From an uncultured Alphaproteobacteria bacterium (GTDB taxonomy: Bacteria; Pseudomonadota; Alphaproteobacteria; CAAHEQ01; UBA3637), in the NCBI GenBank assembly GCA_944392795.1, contig CALXXX010000031.1, positions 1-39,802 of the forward strand: DNA of 39,802 nt. The letters are read 5' to 3'. Shown here piece by piece: positions 34,288 to 39,802 of the stretch; positions within the stretch are counted from its first letter, which is position 1, and the number at the start of each line of letters is the position of its first letter. Below the pieces are notes generated by a model. That model worked only from the letters and a program-made list of their open reading frames with translations. It searched no databases and had not been told where the DNA came from. Made by a program: the position numbers and the translations under genes.

Positions 34288-36705
34288 ATGACAAAACATG
34301 AGCTGTCCGTAAAAGAGCTTTATCATCCCTGTTCTTTAAAATCTTTAAACTTTACATCTACTAAAGAGCTGGAAAACAATTCTGATGTCATTGGTCAAGA
34401 GAAAGCTATCAAGGCTATAGAATTCGCTATGAATATGCCAGATGATGGTTATAATGTTTTTTGTTTAGGTATAGAAGGAATCGGTAAAAAAAGTTTAGCC
34501 TTACAACTGCTGCAAAAAGAAGCTCTCACACGTAAAAGCCCTGACGACTGGTGCTATGTTAACAATTTTGATTTTCCTCATAAACCAAATGCTGTAAGAT
34601 TACCGACAGGAAAAGGACGCATCTTTGTTAAAGATATTGAAAAATTTATAACAGCTGTAGAAGAAGCTCTGCCTTCTGTCTTTGAGGGCAATAAATACAA
34701 TAGCCAAGTTAAACTTATTCAAGAACGTTTTAAAAATCAAAGAGAAGCTTATTTTAACTCCTTACAGTCTGTTGCAAAAGGTAAAAAAAATGTTGCTATT
34801 CTGCGCATGCCAACCGGGCTGGTCGTTGCTCCGACAAAAGATGGAGAAGTTCTAACTCCAGAAGTCTTTGATAAACTGCCAAAAGAAACACGCAAGCATA
34901 TCTTAGAGCAAATGAACGAAACTCAATTAAAATTAGAACAGGCCGTTAAAGAAGTTCCTAAATGGGAAAAAGAAGAAAAAGAACAAATCGACTTTTTAAA
35001 TCAGCAAATGACACAAGATGCTGTTCAAGGGCTTATTCAAGATCTGTTAAAAAAATATGCAAATATACCAGACGCCAAAAAATATATCTCCGAAATGAAA
35101 GAAGATATTGCGGAAAATGTTTCACTCTTTTTAGACACAAAAGATGAAACCGAAGAAGATCCTCTTTCTAATTTTATTAAACGCTCCAAAAAAAGCACTC
35201 ATATTCATAATCGTTATCGAGTGAATTTATTGATACACAATTCCGAAAAAAAAGGAGCTCCTGTTCTGTATTTAGATCATCCTAACTTACCCAATCTAGT
35301 TGGACGAATGGAAAGGATGCAACAGTTCGGAACACTTGTCACCGATTTCAGTTTAATTAAGCCAGGTGCTCTTCATCAAGCAAATGGCGGATTTTTAATC
35401 ATCGATGCCAGAGATATTTGTAATCATCCTGCAGCTTGGGAAAGCTTAAAAAGGTCTTTAAAATCAAAAAAAATACATATTGAATCTGCTGAAGAAGAAG
35501 CAGGTGTTGTAAGCACAACAACTTTAGAACCAGAACCAATTCCTTTAGACATTAAAATTGTTCTGATCGGAGATAATGCTCTTTATTATGCTTTATCAGA
35601 AAATGATATGGATTTTCATCGTTTATTTAAAGTTGAAGCTAATTTTTATCCTCGAATTGACCGCACGCATGAAAATATCAAAAAATATGCAGCCTTAATT
35701 GCAACGCTTGGTCGAAAGTATAAGTTAAAACCTTTTTCAAAAAATGCTATTGAACGGTTGATTGAATATGCCTCCCGTGTCTCGGAAGAAGCAGGCAAGT
35801 TAACAACTAGATTATCTATGGTCTCTGATTTAATGAAGGAAGCAGATTACTTTGCTAGAGCAGAAAAATCTATGTTAATTGAAAAAAAACACATTAATCA
35901 AGCCTTAGAAGCAAAAATTAGCCGTTCAGATAACCTCCATAAACGTGAGTTAGAACACATTAAAAATGGAACTATTTTAATCAATACTGACACCCATGAA
36001 ATAGGTCAAATCAATATTCTTGCCGTTCAAGAATATGGACATATTCGTTTTGGAAAGCCCAGTCGATTAACCTGTCAAGTTCGCGTAGGAGAAGGCAATA
36101 TTATCGATATTGAACGAGAAGTTGAGTTAGGCGGACCATTACACTCGAAAGGCGTTTTGATTTTTTCATCATTTTTGGCATCTCAATTTGCAAAAGATGA
36201 ACCTTTGTCTTTAGACGCAAGTATTGCCATAGAGCAATCTTATGGTCCTATAGACGGTGATTCAGCTTCTTCTGCAGAGCTTTATGCTCTTCTGTCTGCT
36301 ATTTCCGGTATTCCTCTTTATCAGGGTATCGCTGTTACCGGTTCTGTTAACCAGCTAGGACAAGTACAAGCTATTGGTGCTGTCAATGAAAAAATAGAAG
36401 GCTTTTATGATGTCTGCGCACTAAAAGGATTAAATGGAAAACAAGGTGTTATTATCCCTAAAGCCAATATTCGCAATTTAATGTTACGCACCGATGTCGT
36501 AGATGCGGTTAAAAAAAAGAAATTCCATATTTATGCTGTCGAAACAATTAGTGAAGGAATTGAAATTTTAACAGGAAAAAAAGCAGGAGCACTGACAAAA
36601 CAAGGGAAATATCCTCCTCATTCCGTATACGCAGAAGTGGCTAAGAATGTTCATGCCTTATTTAAGGCTTCACAAAAAAAAGGAAATCAATTTAAAAAGG
36701 AGTAA
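34288..36705 (+). CDS. LonB-type AAA+ protease
   Basis: 805 residues. The N-terminal ATPase has Walker A G61-I-E-G-I-G-K-K-S69 and a large inserted helical segment (about 150-280). The C-terminal Lon protease domain has catalytic Ser659 in DGDSASSAE and Lys702 in GAVNEKIEG. The spacing of 43 matches E. coli Lon Ser679/Lys722. The N-terminal Lon substrate domain is absent, which fits the bacterial LonB/YcbZ-like subfamily. Membrane helices like those of archaeal LonB are not seen. It likely degrades damaged or regulatory proteins; targets unknown. AAGAGGAAA precedes the ATG. Confidence 0.93.
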   Translation: MTKHELSVKELYHPCSLKSLNFTSTKELENNSDVIGQEKAIKAIEFAMNMPDDGYNVFCLGIEGIGKKSLALQLLQKEALTRKSPDDWCYVNNFDFPHKPNAVRLPTGKGRIFVKDIEKFITAVEEALPSVFEGNKYNSQVKLIQERFKNQREAYFNSLQSVAKGKKNVAILRMPTGLVVAPTKDGEVLTPEVFDKLPKETRKHILEQMNETQLKLEQAVKEVPKWEKEEKEQIDFLNQQMTQDAVQGLIQDLLKKYANIPDAKKYISEMKEDIAENVSLFLDTKDETEEDPLSNFIKRSKKSTHIHNRYRVNLLIHNSEKKGAPVLYLDHPNLPNLVGRMERMQQFGTLVTDFSLIKPGALHQANGGFLIIDARDICNHPAAWESLKRSLKSKKIHIESAEEEAGVVSTTTLEPEPIPLDIKIVLIGDNALYYALSENDMDFHRLFKVEANFYPRIDRTHENIKKYAALIATLGRKYKLKPFSKNAIERLIEYASRVSEEAGKLTTRLSMVSDLMKEADYFARAEKSMLIEKKHINQALEAKISRSDNLHKRELEHIKNGTILINTDTHEIGQINILAVQEYGHIRFGKPSRLTCQVRVGEGNIIDIEREVELGGPLHSKGVLIFSSFLASQFAKDEPLSLDASIAIEQSYGPIDGDSASSAELYALLSAISGIPLYQGIAVTGSVNQLGQVQAIGAVNEKIEGFYDVCALKGLNGKQGVIIPKANIRNLMLRTDVVDAVKKKKFHIYAVETISEGIEILTGKKAGALTKQGKYPPHSVYAEVAKNVHALFKASQKKGNQFKKE

Positions 36706-36707
36706 AA

Positions 36708-36761
36708 ATGGATATATTAGAGAGTTTTCTCGATAACATTTTGACTTATATCTTTTTCTAA
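36708..36761 (+). CDS. Possible 17-residue ORF after the LonB gene
   Basis: Two bases after the lonB stop is an ATG with an excellent AAAAAGGAG site, which itself lies in the lonB 3' end. The frame gives MDILESFLDNILTYIFF and then a stop. It is entirely, bar nine bases, opposite the 3' end of mltG. It may be a true small hydrophobic peptide, or the remnant of a lost downstream gene whose start survived. Confidence 0.3.
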   Translation: MDILESFLDNILTYIFF

Positions 36762-37814
36762 CTGATAAGATGGTGGTAGGTCCGGTGGTATCGGAATATT
36801 CTGTATTTTTTTAATCTGACGTTTTTGACGTCGTATTTGACTATTATTTTTTATTTGTCTCCACTCTCTTACATTTTCCAAATGCTCTTTATAAGTTGAA
36901 GCAAAAATATGTCCTCCAGTCCCATCCGCGACAAAAAATAAATCATCACTAATAAAAGGATGCAAAACAGCTTCTATAGAAGCTCTTCCAGGATTAGAAA
37001 TAGCTCCAGGCGGTAAACCATAAATAACATAAGTATTATAAGGGTGCTGAACTTTTAAATCATTAGACCATAATTTACGTTTAAAAACCCCTGTCCCGTC
37101 TGTTAAAGCATAAATCACTGTCGGATCAGATTGAAGACGCATATTTTGTGCTAAACGATTCAAAAAAACAGACGCTACATGATTTCGCTCAGCGTGAATT
37201 GAGGTTTCTTTTTCTACAATAGAAGCTAAAATAACAGCCTCTTGAGGTGTTTTAAAAGGTAAATCAGAAGCTCTTTGAGGCCATAGTTCATTTAGCGTTC
37301 GATTCATGGCATTTTGCATTCTTTGAATAAGCTGCGCCTTTGTATCTCCAAAGGAATAGTAATAAGTCTCAGGCAATAAAGTCCCATTTGGAGGAATCTC
37401 AGAAATTTCTCCTTGTAAGCCATCTGCTTTATTTAATAGTTCTACGATTTGATAACTTGTCAACCCTTCTCGAATAGTAATCCTTCGAATATAAGTTTGT
37501 CCTCCTGTTAAAATATCCATAACCATTTTAGCACTGGCACGCCGCGGAATAGAATATTCTCCAGCCTTAAGAGAACCAGCTTTATTACTAGCTCTTACAC
37601 CCAAAGTAAAAATAGCAGGACTGTTAATAACTCCTTCTTTTTTCAAAAGAGAAGCAATTTTACGCAATGGCATTCCCTTTTCAATCATGACTTCTTTTCG
37701 TTCTGTTAAAGGACCTTCTGCAATAAAAAACTCATACGTTGAAAAAACACTTCCACCGATTAAAGAGGTCAATATAAAAAATAAAAGAATATATAAAATA
37801 GCCGTGCGACGCAT
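36717..37814 (-). CDS. mltG: Endolytic murein transglycosylase MltG
   Basis: 365 residues. MltG cuts nascent glycan strands and sets their length. One membrane helix (about 5-28) anchors a periplasmic LysM-like domain (RKIASLLKKEGVI, then the ITIREGLTSYQI segment). The catalytic domain has Glu201 in ASIVEKET and LQSDPTVIYAL, followed by PYNTYVIYGLPPGAISNPG. The C-terminal 35 residues are a basic extension beyond the usual end. AAAGGGGATTAA precedes the ATG. The usual neighbours fabF, acpP and pabC/tmk are not adjacent. Confidence 0.93.
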   Translation of the reverse strand: MRRTAILYILLFFILTSLIGGSVFSTYEFFIAEGPLTERKEVMIEKGMPLRKIASLLKKEGVINSPAIFTLGVRASNKAGSLKAGEYSIPRRASAKMVMDILTGGQTYIRRITIREGLTSYQIVELLNKADGLQGEISEIPPNGTLLPETYYYSFGDTKAQLIQRMQNAMNRTLNELWPQRASDLPFKTPQEAVILASIVEKETSIHAERNHVASVFLNRLAQNMRLQSDPTVIYALTDGTGVFKRKLWSNDLKVQHPYNTYVIYGLPPGAISNPGRASIEAVLHPFISDDLFFVADGTGGHIFASTYKEHLENVREWRQIKNNSQIRRQKRQIKKIQNIPIPPDLPPSYQLEKDISQNVIEKTL

Positions 37815-37901
37815 TTAATCCCCTTTTTATGGATAAGTTAAACTTTTTTATTTCCGTAAGCAAGAAAATTCTAGCAAGATCTTCTTTTACCAAGAAAAAG
37901 A

Positions 37902-37918
37902 ATAATTTGTATAATTAT
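37902..37918 (-). terminator. Weak terminator candidate after the Cys-rich gene
   Basis: ATAATT pairs with AATTAT around TGTAT; the minus strand then reads TCTTTTTCTT. The stem is only A-T pairs, so it would be weak. Confidence 0.3.
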
Positions 37919-37940
37919 CTAAAAAGTAAAAAGAATATTC

Positions 37941-39802
37941 CTACTCATCTTCACAATATGTATAAATACCATTGCCGCATGAAGCCGTTGCTTTTGTTCC
38001 CTTACAACAAACCGATCCATATTGATATGTTTCCGGACTATCTCCACAAGCAACCACAACGACTAAGTTAGGAGTTTCAAATGGACAACAAGCATATTTA
38101 GTATAAGGTCTATCATCTTCATAAGAATAAGATGGATATTCAATCATGTTACCATAACAACATCTAGGATAATAGAAGCCGTAAGAAGGCCCTTCCATAT
38201 AAGCTCCTGTGACAGGAATACCGTTAGATACTGCCTCACAACAAGTACTAGCACCGTCCGTTCGACCTGAAATAGGAACAACTTTTCGTTCAATTATATA
38301 CTCTTCTCCTGTTTCATAATTATATCCTGGATAAGAATTACAACATTCTGGAACTTCTGTTCCCATATACGGTTCACCAGAACAACATTGTGCATTATAT
38401 CCGTATCCATCGCTGCCTGTCCAATAAGCTTTTTGCCCGACAGGACAACAAGCTTTATCACTCGTAGGATGATCCCGACCAAAATCAGAGAACTCTATAT
38501 CTACTAATTCTTTTGGAGTGGTTCCACTGGAAGGACAACATTCATAATCTGTTTGATTCGGCGGAACATATACAGATCCATCGCAACAATAACCAGAACC
38601 AGAATTCAACGGCCAATAAGCTTCTTGATCTTCTCCGCAACAAGTTAAAGGATCTTCATATTTAAAAGACTTTGCTTTTTTCAAAACGCCATTGCAACAT
38701 TGATTCCCATATTCCATATGCCAATAGGCTTTGGTAAAATCAAGATTACAACACATCCATACTTCGCCATCTGGATGTCCTGTCACTGGAAAAGCGTGTT
38801 GTCCCCAACAACATGAATAATAGCCATCTGGTTGAGGTGCTATTTCTCCATCACAACAAGAAGGATAACCATTTTCACTAGAAACATAAGCTTTTTGACC
38901 GATAGGGCAACACATTTCTCCTTGATCTAATCCGTAAATTTTGGAAACCCACATTCCGTCTGAAGTATTGCAACATCCCCAATTTCCATTCCTATCTTCA
39001 TAAGGCAGTCCAAAGCAACATTCTCCTGATGTCCCATTCCAAAATGCGTGTGGTATCGGTTCTCCGGAACAATTTAAGCAACATCCGTCCGGCTCTCCAC
39101 TCGGCTTCCCTTTTATCTCTACAGACCAATATCCTTCAGAGCCATCAGAACAAGTCTTGCCACTATTCAACAAATGTGCACTACCACATCCCGTCGGACA
39201 ATCTGTCGTCGTCGGTTCACATTCCCCCAAACAGTCTTCCTCATCAATCTTGCAACATTCAACCGCCTCATTGCAACAAGCTCCTCCGGCTATAGTGACT
39301 GTCGTACCACCCATATCTTCACAGGAACAAGCTTCTCCAGGTGTACAAGAGCAATCTTCATCGGTTAACGGACAACAGGTTCCATTCTCAACTGTACAAC
39401 ATTCTCCAGATAATTTTGGTATCGTCTGATCTTCACTACAGGTAGGACAACCTTTTTCATCTGTCATTTGAATTCGACAACCCTCACATCCGTTAAACTC
39501 TGGACAACAACCAGGAATTACCTCACAACTACAGGTCTCATAGTTCGGTATAGTGCATTCCTCATTACAAACTAAATCTGGACACTTCTCTATACAGCCT
39601 TCTATACAGCCACACTTATCATAGCCACTCGCTTCTTGCCCCTCAGGACAACTCTCTATAGAACAAGTATTCTTAATACATTGACGCAAACTCTCATCAC
39701 ATGTGTGACACTCATCACACGGCGGATCACATTGGGTAGGCTTGACACAACTACAGCTGTCCTCATCAAATACATCATCCGGTCCACAATCCGGCGCAGG
39801 AC
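37941..39802 (-). CDS. C-terminal part of a giant cysteine-rich modular protein (truncated by window edge)
   Basis: The frame is open to the right edge, so the gene begins outside; a TTG at 39689 is not the start. 619 residues are visible. Residues up to about 190 are acidic and crowded with single Cys and CxC pairs (DECHTCDES, CSCEVIPGCCPE). The remainder has CC doublets every 12-30 residues, 23 in all, in repeating modules of the type CC-x(3-5)-(K/E/H)-A-(Y/F)-W-...-G-...-CC-x-G; examples are CCPVGQKAYWTGSDG, CCGEDQEAYWPLNSG and CCNLDFTKAYWHMEYG. No membrane helix or anchor is seen at the C-terminus, which ends in GIYTYCEDE. Such a protein must be disulfide-bonded outside the cytoplasm. I recognise no named family. 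Confidence 0.85.
   Translation of the reverse strand, partial: PAPDCGPDDVFDEDSCSCVKPTQCDPPCDECHTCDESLRQCIKNTCSIESCPEGQEASGYDKCGCIEGCIEKCPDLVCNEECTIPNYETCSCEVIPGCCPEFNGCEGCRIQMTDEKGCPTCSEDQTIPKLSGECCTVENGTCCPLTDEDCSCTPGEACSCEDMGGTTVTIAGGACCNEAVECCKIDEEDCLGECEPTTTDCPTGCGSAHLLNSGKTCSDGSEGYWSVEIKGKPSGEPDGCCLNCSGEPIPHAFWNGTSGECCFGLPYEDRNGNWGCCNTSDGMWVSKIYGLDQGEMCCPIGQKAYVSSENGYPSCCDGEIAPQPDGYYSCCWGQHAFPVTGHPDGEVWMCCNLDFTKAYWHMEYGNQCCNGVLKKAKSFKYEDPLTCCGEDQEAYWPLNSGSGYCCDGSVYVPPNQTDYECCPSSGTTPKELVDIEFSDFGRDHPTSDKACCPVGQKAYWTGSDGYGYNAQCCSGEPYMGTEVPECCNSYPGYNYETGEEYIIERKVVPISGRTDGASTCCEAVSNGIPVTGAYMEGPSYGFYYPRCCYGNMIEYPSYSYEDDRPYTKYACCPFETPNLVVVVACGDSPETYQYGSVCCKGTKATASCGNGIYTYCEDE

Noticed and set aside
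39029-39429. Overlapping plus-strand open frames opposite the cysteine-rich gene
   Set aside because: Their length comes from the biased codons (TGT/TGC) of the minus-strand gene; no ribosome sites.
37941-39802. CRISPR array or DNA-level tandem repeat
   Set aside because: The periodicity is at protein level with divergent DNA; there are no exact repeats of constant length with unique spacers.

Overview
The window looks like chromosomal DNA from an AT-rich, Gram-negative, probably host-associated alphaproteobacterium. Three things point that way: lipoproteins, a SlyB-type lipoprotein and an outer-membrane barrel; a three-domain MFS/acyltransferase/acyl-ACP ligase fusion; and a dnaN-recF-gyrB cluster without dnaA beside it. 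The lineage is inferred from gene content only. Promoters often fit TTGACA-N17-TAAAAT/TATAAT, most genes have a clear purine-rich ribosome binding site, and gene ends often carry simple hairpin terminators. I see no CRISPR array, no intact insertion sequence and no prophage.

Layout, left to right. 1-3838: the tail of a probable acyl/aminoacyl-transferase, then the large lysophospholipid-recycling fusion, each followed by a copy of a small hairpin repeat. 3839-4728: a 560-base stretch without genes that holds an unexplained GC-richer patch and a terminator for an unknown minus-strand transcript, then an initiator tRNA with an abnormal T-stem. 4729-7762: a three-gene operon of retropepsin-like lipoprotein, inactive transglutaminase with membrane helices, and ATP-grasp ligase. 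7764-10976: a J-domain/ankyrin protein, an ASCH protein, a ComB-like phosphatase overlapping it tail to tail, SlyX, and a SHOCT-DUF805 membrane protein. 11329-12615: a divergent seryl-tRNA synthetase. 12840-14856: an envelope cluster of lipoprotein, SlyB-like lipoprotein and barrel protein. 14964-17640: a short CstA-type carrier and an MFS carrier.

17903-21095: tRNA-Lys, a small unknown protein, an Hpt / OmpR-type regulator / EnvZ-type kinase operon, and tRNA-Leu(GAG). 21225-25994: Fe-superoxide dismutase, a SUKH protein coupled to queA, then zntB-like and hemolysin-III-like genes on the other strand, and an unknown protein. 26079-27876: a two-gene unit of unrecognised exported or membrane proteins behind two near-identical strong promoters. 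28057-32823: gyrB, recF and dnaN on the minus strand. 33042-37814: a membrane TPR-like protein, a LonB-type protease and MltG. 37941 to the right edge: the C-terminal 619 residues of a very cysteine-rich modular protein.

The candidates for undescribed biology are the CC-module protein at the right edge, the twin-promoter exported pair at 26079-27876, and the unassigned transcript region at 3886-4270. The retropepsin/transglutaminase/ATP-grasp operon is a recurring but poorly understood system.
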